A stretch of 64,000 bases of DNA from assembly GCF_030053895.1 (NCBI RefSeq), contig NZ_CP125781.1, positions 3,038,001-3,102,000 on the forward strand, given 5' to 3'. A model generated the notes under the pieces. That model did not search any database, was not told where the DNA came from, and saw only the letters and a program-made list of their open reading frames with translations. The DNA comes from Trabulsiella odontotermitis (GTDB lineage Bacteria > Pseudomonadota > Gammaproteobacteria > Enterobacterales > Enterobacteriaceae). Below, one piece after another: positions 8,841 through 17,883 of this stretch (positions are counted from its first letter, which is position 1; the number at the start of each line of letters is the position of its first letter). Position numbers and translations under genes: made by a program.

Positions 8841-9578
8841 TCAGGAGCTGAAATGGCCCTGCAGACGATAGCGACTGCCGGGGAACAGCAGGCTGGCGTG
8901 GGAAACGATGTGCGAGGTTGACCAGGTGCGACGGCGGATCAACAGACACGGGTCGTGCTCTTTGATATGCAGCAGACGGCACTCTTCCGGAGTGGCAGCC
9001 ACGGCTTCGACAATATGCTCCCCTTCCGTCAGCGGCGCAATCAGCGAAAGATAAGCGTGCGGCGTGGTGGTGGTGTAATCCTGGCGCAGATAGTCCGGCA
9101 CTACCGCGGCGTTGACGCTGCGATCCTCAATCTGCACCGGGACATCGTTTTCAAAATGCACTATCCGCGAGTGAAAAATCCGCGTGCCCTCTTCGACGTC
9201 CAGCGCCGCAGCCTGGGTGAAATCGGCACGGGTCTCTTCCAGCAACAACACTTCACAGCGATGCTGATGGTGCCGGGCGGCGATCTCATCGGCAATACTG
9301 CGAATTTCAAACAGCGCCGACTGCCCTTTCGGCTCAGCCACGAACGTGCCGACGCCCTGCAGACGCACCAGCAGCCCTTCGTCGGTTAACTCACGCACCG
9401 CGCGATTGATGGTCATCCGGCTAAAGCCAAACTGCGCTACCAGCTCGGCTTCGGACGGAATACGGTCGTGGGGTCGCCAGGTACCGGCATAGATCTTTTC
9501 GCTGATAGCCTGCTTCACTTTTTCATAAAAAGGCACCGGCGCGCTGGCAGGGGCCGGTCGGGGACGAGGCGAATACAT
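8841..9578 (-). CDS. hutC: Histidine utilisation repressor (GntR/HutC family)
   Basis: HutC represses the hut operons and is induced by urocanate. The 245-residue product has an N-terminal GntR winged helix (IPSEAELVAQFGFSRMTINR, then LVRLQGVGTFVAEP) and a C-terminal UTRA effector domain ending in LLFPGSRYRLQG. The start giving MYSPRPRP is preferred: AAGGAA lies upstream and Klebsiella HutC begins at the same place. An in-frame ATG at 9620 would add 14 residues and cannot be excluded. It is last in the hutI-hutG-hutC unit, so it should be autoregulated. Confidence 0.93.
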   Translation of the reverse strand: MYSPRPRPAPASAPVPFYEKVKQAISEKIYAGTWRPHDRIPSEAELVAQFGFSRMTINRAVRELTDEGLLVRLQGVGTFVAEPKGQSALFEIRSIADEIAARHHQHRCEVLLLEETRADFTQAAALDVEEGTRIFHSRIVHFENDVPVQIEDRSVNAAVVPDYLRQDYTTTTPHAYLSLIAPLTEGEHIVEAVAATPEECRLLHIKEHDPCLLIRRRTWSTSHIVSHASLLFPGSRYRLQGHFSS

Positions 9579-9638
9579 GGCGCTGGCGTTCCTTATGTCA
9601 GTCAATGTCGGCGATGTCATGGCAGTATATCCCGTGGG

Positions 9639-10598
9639 TTACCATTGCCACCAGTGGGTTATCTGCCAGGCGAGACGGGCAGCTATTTTCGCGCCCTGCC
9701 CTTCACGATCGAACGTCGGGTTAAACTCGACCAGATCGACCGCCTGCAGCTTGCCGCTGCGGCATAACGGCTCAACGATGCGCAGCAACAGCGCCAACGG
9801 TACGCCTAACGCGGCAGGCGCCGATACGGCAGGCATCTCGGCGGCGGGCAACACGTCCAGATCGATTGTCAGGTAGATCCGGTCATAGCTGTTAATGCAG
9901 CGGGCGATCTCCGGCAACACCCGCGCCTCCAGCGCATTGAGCACATCGAGATCGTCGATCACCGTAACGTGACGACGTGCGGCCTCATCCCACAGCGCGG
10001 CCGTGTTGGCGGCCATGCTGGCGCCAATGCAACAATAGTGAAAACCGCGCTGCTGCGCGTCACAGTGCAGCGCCAGCTGGCGAAACGGCGTGCCGGAACT
10101 GGCGCGCGGGGCATGGCGTAAGTCGAGGTGCGCGTCGAGGTTGATGATCCCTACTCGCGCATCAGGAAAAGCGTCAAGAATGGCCGAGCCGTGCCCGAAG
10201 GCGGTTTCATGGCCGCCGCCCAGCACCAGCGTACGCATCTGCGCCTGCTGGCAGGCAAGTACCGCGTCATGCAGCGCCTGCTGGGCCGCTTCCAGCGCCT
10301 CAGGTTGCGCGCGAATATTACCCATTTCCACCAGCCGATCATGCCCGCTGTGGCTGGCCATATTCGCCAGAGCTTTACGCAGCGTGTCCGGCCCCTGCGC
10401 GGCGCCGGGTCGCCCCTGGTTACGTTTGACGCCTTCGTCACACTCAAAACCTAACAGGGCGATTTTGCCGCCATGGCGCTGCGGCGCAAATTCGCCGCGG
10501 TTGTCGATGGTCTGAAACAGGCGCAGCGCGTTCGGTGCTTCGGCGCTGTCGTCGCGCCCTTGCCAGAGAGCACGATCAACCGGATGCCATAAATTCAT
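9639..10598 (-). CDS. hutG: Formimidoylglutamase
   Basis: HutG hydrolyses N-formimidoyl-L-glutamate to glutamate and formamide, the last step of the enteric hut pathway. The 319-residue protein is of the arginase/agmatinase fold. It keeps the binuclear Mn ligands: His130 in GGGHETAFGH, Asp155/His157/Asp159 in NLDAHLDL, and Asp246/Asp248 in TIDLDVLP. Its ATG overlaps the hutI stop (ATGA), so the genes are coupled. Confidence 0.96.
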   Translation of the reverse strand: MNLWHPVDRALWQGRDDSAEAPNALRLFQTIDNRGEFAPQRHGGKIALLGFECDEGVKRNQGRPGAAQGPDTLRKALANMASHSGHDRLVEMGNIRAQPEALEAAQQALHDAVLACQQAQMRTLVLGGGHETAFGHGSAILDAFPDARVGIINLDAHLDLRHAPRASSGTPFRQLALHCDAQQRGFHYCCIGASMAANTAALWDEAARRHVTVIDDLDVLNALEARVLPEIARCINSYDRIYLTIDLDVLPAAEMPAVSAPAALGVPLALLLRIVEPLCRSGKLQAVDLVEFNPTFDREGQGAKIAARLAWQITHWWQW

Positions 10599-11821
10599 GC
10601 TGTCACCTCACCACGGAAAATACGCTGCCAGAGCGGGTTGCGCATCGGTTCATAGACCATTTCGACCGGATGTTCCGCATCCCAGACCACGAAATCCGCC
10701 ACAAAACCGACCGCCAGTTGACCATGGCTTTTCTCTCGCCCCAGCGCCTGCGCGGCGTGTCGCGTGACGCCCGCCCACGCCTCTTCCGGCGTCAGGCCGA
10801 ATTTAACGCAGGCCATGTTCATCGACAAATGCAGGCTGGTGAACGGGCTGGTGCCAGGGTTAAAGTCGGTGGCGACCGCCATCGGCACCTTTTGTTGACG
10901 CAGCAGCTCCACCGGCGGTTTACGGGTTTCATTGAGAAAATAGAACGCGCCCGGCAGCAACACGGCGACCGTGCCACCGTTGCGCATGGCGGCGACGCCC
11001 TCTTCGCTCAGGTATTCAATATGATCCGCGGAAAGCCCTTTATAGCGGCTGACCAGTTGCGCCCCGCCAAGCGATGAGAGCTGTTCGACATGCCCTTTCA
11101 CCGGAATGCCGAAATCACAGGCGGCGCGAAAAACCCGCTCGGTTTGCGCCGGGCTGAAACCGACGTTTTCACAGAATACATCAACCGCTTCGAACAGCCC
11201 TTTTTCCCACAGCGCAGGCAGGATGGTTTCGCAAACCAGTGATATATAACCGTCCTGATTGTCTTTATATTCCGGCGGCGTGGCATGGGCCGCGAGCAGC
11301 GTGCGGCTGACCTCAACCGGATTCGCCTGCGCCAGCGCGCCGGCGACCCACAGCATTTTCTCTTCGTTTTGCAGATCCAGCCCGTAGCCGGATTTGATTT
11401 CCAGTGTGGTGACCCCTTCGCGCATCAGCCGTACCAGCCGCTGCTGCGCAAGTGCAGTCAGCGTTTCGGCGCTGCTCTCGCGCGTGGCGCGTACCGTGGA
11501 ATTAATGCCGCCGCCCTGGGCACTGATCTGCTGATACGAAACGCCGTTCAGCCGCTGCTCCCACTCCTGCGCACGGCTGCCGCCAAAAATCAGATGAGTG
11601 TGACAGTCGATAAGGCCGGGCGTGATCAGGCGGCCCTGTACATCAGTCACATTACGGGCATTCGCCGGAATCTCCGCATCCGGAATAATCGCGTGAATGC
11701 GCCCGTTGCGAACCACCAGCGCATGCTGTTCCAGCAGCCCGTAAGCCTGCGGTTGCGACGGATCGAGGGTGGCGAGACGCGCATTGCGCCAGATGCGGTC
11801 TGCAGCTGTCAGTTCAGTCAT
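10595..11821 (-). CDS. hutI: Imidazolonepropionase
   Basis: HutI opens the ring of 4-imidazolone-5-propionate to give N-formimidoyl-L-glutamate. This 408-residue amidohydrolase-superfamily protein has the metal HxH at His74/His76 in DCHTHLIFGG, EIKSGYGLD in the substrate-binding region, and ATDFNPGTSP near the C-terminus. I use the ATG at 11821; an in-frame GTG three codons upstream is also possible. It is first in hutIGC and has a recognisable promoter with an operator about 20 bp upstream. Confidence 0.95.
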   Translation of the reverse strand: MTELTAADRIWRNARLATLDPSQPQAYGLLEQHALVVRNGRIHAIIPDAEIPANARNVTDVQGRLITPGLIDCHTHLIFGGSRAQEWEQRLNGVSYQQISAQGGGINSTVRATRESSAETLTALAQQRLVRLMREGVTTLEIKSGYGLDLQNEEKMLWVAGALAQANPVEVSRTLLAAHATPPEYKDNQDGYISLVCETILPALWEKGLFEAVDVFCENVGFSPAQTERVFRAACDFGIPVKGHVEQLSSLGGAQLVSRYKGLSADHIEYLSEEGVAAMRNGGTVAVLLPGAFYFLNETRKPPVELLRQQKVPMAVATDFNPGTSPFTSLHLSMNMACVKFGLTPEEAWAGVTRHAAQALGREKSHGQLAVGFVADFVVWDAEHPVEMVYEPMRNPLWQRIFRGEVTA

Positions 11822-11841
11822 AATCTTCACTTGTCATGGGT

Positions 11842-11879
11842 TGTATAGACATTTATTTTCATTCTGCCCCTATTGTCAA
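11842..11879 (-). promoter_or_regulatory. hutIGC promoter with HutC-type operator
   Basis: The minus strand has a perfect -35 TTGACA (11874-11879), a 17-bp spacer and -10 ATAAAT (11851-11856). TGTATAGACA on the plus strand (11842-11851) abuts and overlaps the -10, covering the expected start point. This is the same 10-mer as at hutU, at nearly the same distance from the -10 but in opposite orientation. It is the expected autoregulatory HutC site. Confidence 0.75.
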
Positions 11880-11985
11880 CAAAGGCTTATGTAAATGTTG
11901 ATTTTTTGTGACTACTCACCCGCCTGTCATCACGTGTTTTCCGCAAACTGACGAACTTTTTACCAATCGTACTTCCCGTTTCGCC

Positions 11986-12003
11986 CAACTTAGTATAAAA
12001 AGC
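11986..12003. other. Lambda attB-like core sequence upstream of ybhC
   Basis: Read on the minus strand, 12003-11990 is GCTTTTTATACTAA. This is the lambda bacterial core GCTTTTTTATACTAA with one T fewer. The flanking GTTGGGCGAAACGGGAAG also resembles E. coli attB flanks. On the plus strand CAACTTAGT (11986-11994) fits the Int core-type consensus CAACTTNNT. In E. coli attB lies in the ybhB-ybhC gap; here the site stays 45 bp from ybhC, with the hut cluster between it and ybhB. No prophage is present. Confidence 0.75.
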
Positions 12004-12047
12004 AGGTTTTGAAGGACTCATCCTCTACTTAACAGCTCTGGAGTAAC

Positions 12048-13331
12048 ATGAACACATTTTCGGTTTCTCGTCTGACGCTGGCACTGGCTTTTGGCGTGAC
12101 ACTGACCGCCTGTAGCTCAACGCCGCCGGATCAACAGCCTTCCACGCAAGAAGCGCCAGGCACCACGCTGCGTCCGATCCTTTCCGCTGCTGAAGCGAAA
12201 AACTTCGTACAGGCTCATTATTTTTCTACCCTGGATCCTAACGCTGCGCCATGGGCGCCAGCCGCGATCAGCCTCCCGGCTCAGCCCGATTTCGTGGTTG
12301 GTCCGGCGGGCGCTCAGGGCGTGACGCACAGCACCATTCAGGCAGCGGTTGACGCGGCGATTGCTAAGCACTCCAGCCGTCGTCTGTTCATCGCGATTAT
12401 GCCGGGTGAATATCAGGGCACCGTGTATGTTCCCGCTGCACCAGGCAGCCTGACGCTATATGGTACTGGCGAAAAAGCGTCCGATGTGAAAATCGGCCTG
12501 GCGATCGACTCTGAGATCGATCCGAACAGCTGGCGTCGTCTGGTCAACCCGGCCGGTAAATACATGCCGGGGAAACCAGCGTGGTACATGTTTGACAACT
12601 GCCAGAGCAAACGCGCGGCAACGATTGGCGTGATGTGTTCAGCGGTATTCTGGTCGCAGAATAACGGTCTGCAGTTGCAGAATATGACCATTGAAAACAA
12701 TCTTGGTGACAGTGTAGATGCAGGCACCCACCAGGCGGTAGCATTGCGCAGCGACGGCGACAAGGTACAAATCAACAACGTCAATATTCTTGGCCGTCAG
12801 AATACCTTCTTCGTGACCAACAGCGGCGTGCAGAACCGTCTGCAAAATGACCGTCTGACCCGTACGCTGGTAACCAACAGCTATCTCGAAGGTGATGTCG
12901 ACATTGTTTCCGGGCGCGGCGCAGTGGTGTTTGATAACACCGATTTCCGCGTCGTGAACTCGCGCACGCAGCAGGAAGGTTACGTCTTCGCACCGGCGAC
13001 GCAGTCCAATCTCTACTACGGCTTCCTCGCCACCAACTCTCGCTTTAACGCAGCGGGTGACGGCGTCGCACAGCTGGGTCGTTCGCTGGATGTCGACAGT
13101 AACACCAACGGGCAGGTAGTGATCCGCGACAGCGTGATCAACGAAGGCTTCAACCTGGCGAAACCGTGGGCTGATGCCGCGATTTCCAAACGTCCGTTCA
13201 GCGGCAACACCGGCGCTAAAAACGACAAAGGCGAAGTCCAGCGCAACCTGAACGACACGCAGTTCAACCGCATGTGGGAATTCAACAACCGCGGCGTGGG
13301 CAGCGAAGTGGTAGCTGTACCGAAGCAGTAA
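12048..13331 (+). CDS. ybhC: Outer-membrane lipoprotein of the pectinesterase family (YbhC)
   Basis: A 427-residue protein, equal in length to E. coli YbhC. The N-terminal signal ends in a lipobox LTAC with the lipidated Cys at residue 22. The following CSSTPP lacks an Asp at +2, so outer-membrane sorting is expected. The rest is a right-handed beta-helix of the pectin methylesterase family (GTVYVPAAPGSLTLYG, then LEGDVDIVSGRGAVVFD). E. coli YbhC has been annotated as an acyl-CoA thioesterase-like protein; its true substrate is uncertain. It ends at a strong terminator shared with pgl. Confidence 0.9.
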   Translation: MNTFSVSRLTLALAFGVTLTACSSTPPDQQPSTQEAPGTTLRPILSAAEAKNFVQAHYFSTLDPNAAPWAPAAISLPAQPDFVVGPAGAQGVTHSTIQAAVDAAIAKHSSRRLFIAIMPGEYQGTVYVPAAPGSLTLYGTGEKASDVKIGLAIDSEIDPNSWRRLVNPAGKYMPGKPAWYMFDNCQSKRAATIGVMCSAVFWSQNNGLQLQNMTIENNLGDSVDAGTHQAVALRSDGDKVQINNVNILGRQNTFFVTNSGVQNRLQNDRLTRTLVTNSYLEGDVDIVSGRGAVVFDNTDFRVVNSRTQQEGYVFAPATQSNLYYGFLATNSRFNAAGDGVAQLGRSLDVDSNTNGQVVIRDSVINEGFNLAKPWADAAISKRPFSGNTGAKNDKGEVQRNLNDTQFNRMWEFNNRGVGSEVVAVPKQ

Positions 13332-13341
13332 TTGCAGATAA

Positions 13342-13374
13342 AGAAAAAACCTCGCAATCGCGAGGTTTTTTTAT
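13342..13374. terminator. Bidirectional intrinsic terminator between ybhC and pgl
   Basis: The 8-bp stem AACCTCGC/GCGAGGTT with an AATC loop is flanked by an A-run on the left and T-run on the right. It serves the convergent ybhC and pgl transcripts. Confidence 0.92.
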
Positions 13375-13383
13375 GGCGGAGAA

Positions 13384-14379
13384 TCAGTGTGCGTTAACCA
13401 CGACCCACATCGGTCCCTGGCCTACCGCATAGCGACCTTTCTCTTCCAGTAGCCCTTGTTCGCCTTTGATTTCATACACCGCGATATGGTGTGATTTCTG
13501 CCCGGCGGCAATCACATATTTCCCGCTGTGATCGACGTTGAAGCCGCGCGGCTGGGTCTCGGTCGGCTGGAAACCTTCCAGACTCAGCACGCTGCCGTCT
13601 TCGGAGACGCTGAACACGGTGATCAGGCTGGCGGTGCGGTCACAGGCGTAGAGATGACGGCCGTTGGGAGTCAGATGGATATCCGCCGCCCAGCGCACCC
13701 CTTTGAAATCACCCGGCATCATATCGAGCGTCTGCACGCATTCGATCTTGCCGTACGGATCTTTCAGCTCCCAGACATCCACCGTGCTGTTGAGCTCATT
13801 AACACAATAGGCGTACTGCTGATTCGGGTGGAACGCCATGTGGCGCGGACCTGCGCCTTCGACCGTCGTCACTTCGGCAGGTTCCTGCGCCACCAGTTGA
13901 CCATCGTCGCTCAGGGTGAACAGGCAGATGCGGTCCTGTTTCAGCGCCGGTACCCACAGCGTGCGGTTGTCCGGCGAGATATTGGCCGAGTGGCAGCCTT
14001 CAAGCCCCTCAACGGTATCCACCACGTCAACCGGCAGGCCCGCGTCCAGACGCGTCACGCTGACGCAACCCGCGTTGTAGGAGCCGCTGAACAGGAATTT
14101 ACCCTGATGATCGGTGGAAATATGGGTCGGACTTCCCGGCAACGGGGATTCCGCGGTATAGGTCAGCGCGCCGTCATCAGGGGCGATGCGGTACGCCAGC
14201 ACGCGAAACTCAGGACGAACACCAACGTACAGGTAACGCTTATCCGGACTGACGACCATCGGCTGCACCTGACCCGGGACGTCAACCACCTGCACGAGCG
14301 TTAATGCGCCGTCGTGTTTCAGGCTCCAGACGTGGATCTGCTGACTTTCCGGGCTGGCGGTATAAACGGTTTGTTTCAT
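13384..14379 (-). CDS. pgl: 6-phosphogluconolactonase
   Basis: Pgl hydrolyses 6-phosphogluconolactone to 6-phosphogluconate in the oxidative pentose phosphate pathway. The 331-residue product equals E. coli Pgl in length and belongs to the seven-bladed beta-propeller lactonase family, not the NagB-like type. Visible motifs are CHSANISPDNRTLWVP, GPRHMAFHPNQQYAYC and ETQPRGFNVDHSGK. The start is the ATG after GGAAAGGAG, giving MKQTVYTASPESQQIHVW; longer in-frame starts have no homology. It is a single-gene unit, convergent with ybhC. Confidence 0.97.
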   Translation of the reverse strand: MKQTVYTASPESQQIHVWSLKHDGALTLVQVVDVPGQVQPMVVSPDKRYLYVGVRPEFRVLAYRIAPDDGALTYTAESPLPGSPTHISTDHQGKFLFSGSYNAGCVSVTRLDAGLPVDVVDTVEGLEGCHSANISPDNRTLWVPALKQDRICLFTLSDDGQLVAQEPAEVTTVEGAGPRHMAFHPNQQYAYCVNELNSTVDVWELKDPYGKIECVQTLDMMPGDFKGVRWAADIHLTPNGRHLYACDRTASLITVFSVSEDGSVLSLEGFQPTETQPRGFNVDHSGKYVIAAGQKSHHIAVYEIKGEQGLLEEKGRYAVGQGPMWVVVNAH

Positions 14380-14522
14380 GAAAACTCCTTTCCTTACTGC
14401 ACGTGGAAGCAAAATACCAGGATAGACGGTTTTAGCGGTCAATGCTGTATAAATTTGTCTCACTGCCGTATCGGTGTACCATCACCCGCAACGACATGTT
14501 CAACATCAACCTGGAATAACAC

Positions 14523-15341
14523 ATGACCTCTCGCGTGATCGCCCTTGATTTAGACGGAACTCTACTGACGCCACAGAAAACACTGCTTCCCTCTTCAGTA
14601 GAAGCGCTGAAACGCGCCAGGGAAGCGGGTTTTCAGCTTCTCATCGTCACGGGTCGGCATCACGTTGCCATTCATCCTTTTTATCAGGCACTGGCTCTCG
14701 ATACACCTGCAATTTGCTGTAATGGCACTTATTTGTATGATTATCATGCAAAAAAGGTACTGGAAGCCGATCCTATGCCCGTTGATAAGGCGCTAAAGGT
14801 CATTGATCTGTTGAATGAGCATAGCATCCACGGCCTGATGTATGTCGACGATGCGATGCTTTATGAACGCCCGACCGGGCATGTTGTTCGTACCAGCAAC
14901 TGGGCGCAGACGCTGCCGCCGGAACAGCGTCCGGTGTTCACGCAGGTGCCGTCACTGGCGCAGGCGGCACAGGACGTCAACGCGGTATGGAAATTTGCGC
15001 TGACCGATGAAGACATGCCGAAGCTGCGCGAGTTTGTCAGTCACGTTGAAACGTCGCTGGCGCTGGAGTGCGAATGGTCGTGGCATGATCAGGTTGATGT
15101 CGCGCGGCAGGGCAACAGCAAAGGCTACCGACTGCAACGCTGGGTGGAAGCACAGGGGTTATCAATGAAAGACGTGGTGGCTTTTGGCGACAACTATAAC
15201 GACATCAGCATGCTGGAAGCCGCAGGCACCGGCGTGGCAATGGGCAACGCCGATGACGCGGTTAAAGCCCGTGCGGATGTGGTGATTGGCGATAACACCA
15301 CCGACAGCATTGCCAGCTATATCTATCACCACCTGCTGTAA
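14523..15341 (+). CDS. ybhA: HAD-superfamily sugar/pyridoxal phosphatase YbhA
   Basis: A 272-residue Cof-type (class IIB) haloacid-dehalogenase phosphatase, the same length as E. coli YbhA, which acts on pyridoxal phosphate and sugar phosphates such as fructose-1,6-bisphosphate in vitro. The nucleophile motif LDLDGTLLTP has Asp9 and Asp11, VTGRHH forms motif II, and AFGDNYNDISML supplies the Mg-binding aspartates. The gene ends directly against modC, which is convergent, with no spacer. Confidence 0.95.
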   Translation: MTSRVIALDLDGTLLTPQKTLLPSSVEALKRAREAGFQLLIVTGRHHVAIHPFYQALALDTPAICCNGTYLYDYHAKKVLEADPMPVDKALKVIDLLNEHSIHGLMYVDDAMLYERPTGHVVRTSNWAQTLPPEQRPVFTQVPSLAQAAQDVNAVWKFALTDEDMPKLREFVSHVETSLALECEWSWHDQVDVARQGNSKGYRLQRWVEAQGLSMKDVVAFGDNYNDISMLEAAGTGVAMGNADDAVKARADVVIGDNTTDSIASYIYHHLL

Positions 15342-16400
15342 CTACGAGGTGATCGAGACGCTCTTAATCTGCGCGTACAACCACTGGCCTAGCTTAACCC
15401 CCAGGTCATCTCTCGCCCACGGGCTGATGCGCGCCCACAGCGGGCGCCCGCCCACTTCAAGCTGCACTTCCACCTGACCGTTGTTGTCGTAACACTCCAC
15501 CACTTTGGCGCGTAAAATGTTGCGGATACTGGTCTGCGTTGGCGGCTGCAGCACCAGTGACACATCAGAGGCCTGAACGCGCACACGCACGGCGGTCTGT
15601 ACTGGTTTGTCGAGTTTGTTGACCCATAAATGCTGGTCGCCCAGCGCCAGCGCGGTCATCGCATAATGCGGATGGTGTTCCAGCACCGTGACTTTCAGGA
15701 TGCTGCTCTGCTGCTCCTGCGGCAGCCACGGGTGCATGACGCTGCTGCTCCACACCTCTTCAAGATTACCAAACGCTTTAACGCGACCGTCTTCCAGCAC
15801 CAGCACTTTATCTGCCAGATGTAATATTTCATCCAGCGAATGGCTGACGTAGAGCATGGGAATGTTGATTTCACGCGCCAGGCGTTGCAGATATGGTAGC
15901 AGCTCGCGCTTGCGTGGGATATCCAGCGACGCCAGCGGCTCGTCCAGCAAGAGTAACTCCGGCGCGGTCAGCAGCGCACGGCCAATCGCCACACGTTGTT
16001 TTTCACCACCGGACAGGCTGCCCGGCAGACGATCCAGCAACGGCGCAATCCCCAGCAGCGCCACCAGCTTGTCGAACTGCCCGGCCATGTTTTTTGCCAT
16101 GCCATAGCGCAGGTTACCGCGCACTTTGTAGTGCGGAAACAGGCGTGCATCCTGAAAGATGTACCCCACGCGGCGTTTTTCCGGCGTTAAGCAGATCCCT
16201 TTTTCGACGTCATTAAGAACCCGTCCGTTGAGGACAATGCGCCCGGCTTCCGGCTGCGTTAAGCCGCTGATGGCATTGATGAGCGACGTTTTCCCCGCCC
16301 CGGAGACGCCAAATACCGCCGTAATGCCGGAGGCAGGCAGCGTTTCGTGAATGTCCAGGCGATGTGTGCCCAGCGTCTGCGTAAAGTTGAGTTCCAGCAT
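15342..16400 (-). CDS. modC: Molybdate ABC transporter, ATP-binding subunit
   Basis: ModC powers molybdate import through ModB. The 352-residue product has Walker A GVSGAGKT at 31-38, the ABC signature LSGGE at 129-133, and Walker B LLLLDEP at 149-155. A C-terminal MOP domain (ASDVSLVLQPPTQTS) binds oxyanion and allows trans-inhibition. I use the ATG giving MLELNF, with GGAAG upstream; a GTG two codons earlier overlaps the modB stop. It is last in modABC. Confidence 0.97.
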   Translation of the reverse strand: MLELNFTQTLGTHRLDIHETLPASGITAVFGVSGAGKTSLINAISGLTQPEAGRIVLNGRVLNDVEKGICLTPEKRRVGYIFQDARLFPHYKVRGNLRYGMAKNMAGQFDKLVALLGIAPLLDRLPGSLSGGEKQRVAIGRALLTAPELLLLDEPLASLDIPRKRELLPYLQRLAREINIPMLYVSHSLDEILHLADKVLVLEDGRVKAFGNLEEVWSSSVMHPWLPQEQQSSILKVTVLEHHPHYAMTALALGDQHLWVNKLDKPVQTAVRVRVQASDVSLVLQPPTQTSIRNILRAKVVECYDNNGQVEVQLEVGGRPLWARISPWARDDLGVKLGQWLYAQIKSVSITS

Positions 16401-16402
16401 GG

Positions 16403-17092
16403 TCACTTCCCTGTCCGTTCGCGGCTAAGACGCGCCAGCCATTCGGACACCAGCAGCGACACCAGCGCCAGCACGATAGAAATAATACACAGACGCGCAG
16501 CGGCGCCTTCGCCACCGGGCATCTGAATCAACGTATACATTGCCGAAGGAATGGTGCGCGTCTCCCCGGGGATGTTAGAGACGAAGGTGATGGTCGCGCC
16601 GAACTCGCCGAGGGAGCGGGCGAACGCCAGCACCGTGCCGACGATAATTCCCGGCAGCATCAGTGGCAAGGTGATAGTGAAAAAGACACGCCAGCGATCG
16701 GCGCCAAGGGTGCGCGCCGCCTGCTCAAGTTTGATGTCGACGCCTTCCAGCGCGAGACGGATCGCCCGCACCATCAACGGAAACGACATCACCGCCGCTG
16801 CCAGCACCGCGCCGCGCCAGCTAAAGGCGAAGGTGATGCCAAACCAGTCATAGAGCCAGGAACCGATAAACCCGCGTCGCCCCATGGCGATGAGCAACAA
16901 ATAGCCCACCACCACCGGCGGCAAGACGAGCGGTAGATGGATCACGCTGTCGAGCAGCGCTTTGCCGGGAAAATTACGCCTGACCAACAACCAGGCCATG
17001 AAGATCCCAAAGGGCAAGCTGAAAATCACTGCCAGGGATGAAACTTTCAGGCTCAGCAGTACCGCCTGCCATTCGGGATCCGTCAATATCAT
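16403..17092 (-). CDS. modB: Molybdate ABC transporter, permease subunit
   Basis: ModB forms the inner-membrane channel for molybdate. The 229-residue protein has about five transmembrane helices and the EAA coupling motif in EQAARTLGADRWRVFFTITLP, which contacts ModC. The ATG overlaps the modA stop by one base (TGATG). The length matches E. coli ModB. Confidence 0.97.
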   Translation of the reverse strand: MILTDPEWQAVLLSLKVSSLAVIFSLPFGIFMAWLLVRRNFPGKALLDSVIHLPLVLPPVVVGYLLLIAMGRRGFIGSWLYDWFGITFAFSWRGAVLAAAVMSFPLMVRAIRLALEGVDIKLEQAARTLGADRWRVFFTITLPLMLPGIIVGTVLAFARSLGEFGATITFVSNIPGETRTIPSAMYTLIQMPGGEGAAARLCIISIVLALVSLLVSEWLARLSRERTGK

Positions 17093-17865
17093 CAGTGCGT
17101 CGTAAATCCGTATTGTTTAAAGATTGCAGAAGCCTGCGGCCCTTTCAGGTAATCATAAAAGGCGCTGACGGTGGCGTTTTTATGTCCATCAACAATAGCC
17201 ATCGGATATTCCACTTTTTGATGTGAACTTTCAGGGAAGGTACCGACCACTTTTACCCCTTTACTGGCAACCGCATCAGAGCCGTAAACGATGCCCAGCG
17301 GCGCTTCGTTACGTTCTACCAGCGCCAGCGCACCACGCACATCTTCCGCCGGGGCCAGCTTCGGCGACAGCGTATCCCATGCGCCCAGTTTTTGCAGCGC
17401 TTCTTTTGCATAGATACCCGCCGGAACGTGATCCGGGTCGCCAACCGCCAGACGTCCGCCGTTCAGCAGGCTGGTCCAGTTCGTTTTCGCATCAATGGTG
17501 ATTTTGCTCTGCGCGCTTGCTTTCGGGGCGACTACCACCAGGCTGTTGCCAAGCAGCGTTTCGCGCGTGGCAGTGTCGATGGATTTCTTATCGACGGCAT
17601 AGTCCATCCACTTCTGATCAGCAGAAATGAAGAGATCGGCAGGCGCACCGGCTTCAATCTGCCGAGCCAGTGTAGAGGAAGAGGCAAATGACGAAACCAC
17701 CTCGACATTTTTCTCTTTTTTGTATTCTTTAGCGATATCCTGCATTGCGTTGGTCAGAGACGCCGCCGCAAAGACCGTAATTTTTGCATCATCCGCCAGA
17801 GCATGACCTGCAACAGAAAGTGTCAGTGTTGCCCCTGCAAAAAGGCGTAACCATGTACGTGCCAT
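17092..17865 (-). CDS. modA: Periplasmic molybdate-binding protein
   Basis: ModA captures molybdate and tungstate in the periplasm for ModBC. The 257-residue precursor has a Sec signal peptide ending at ALA-DD (about residue 24). The early FAAASLTNAMQDIA and SSFASSSTLARQIEAGAPAD contain the serines that coordinate the oxyanion. It is the first gene of modABC, preceded 18 bp upstream by a clear ModE operator. Confidence 0.97.
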   Translation of the reverse strand: MARTWLRLFAGATLTLSVAGHALADDAKITVFAAASLTNAMQDIAKEYKKEKNVEVVSSFASSSTLARQIEAGAPADLFISADQKWMDYAVDKKSIDTATRETLLGNSLVVVAPKASAQSKITIDAKTNWTSLLNGGRLAVGDPDHVPAGIYAKEALQKLGAWDTLSPKLAPAEDVRGALALVERNEAPLGIVYGSDAVASKGVKVVGTFPESSHQKVEYPMAIVDGHKNATVSAFYDYLKGPQASAIFKQYGFTTH

Positions 17866-17883
17866 TTGTAACTCCTGTGTGTG

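Noticed and set aside
11986..12003. The attB-like site as evidence for a resident prophage
   Set aside because: No integrase, attL/attR pair or phage gene lies nearby. The flanks are contiguous chromosomal genes hutI and ybhC.
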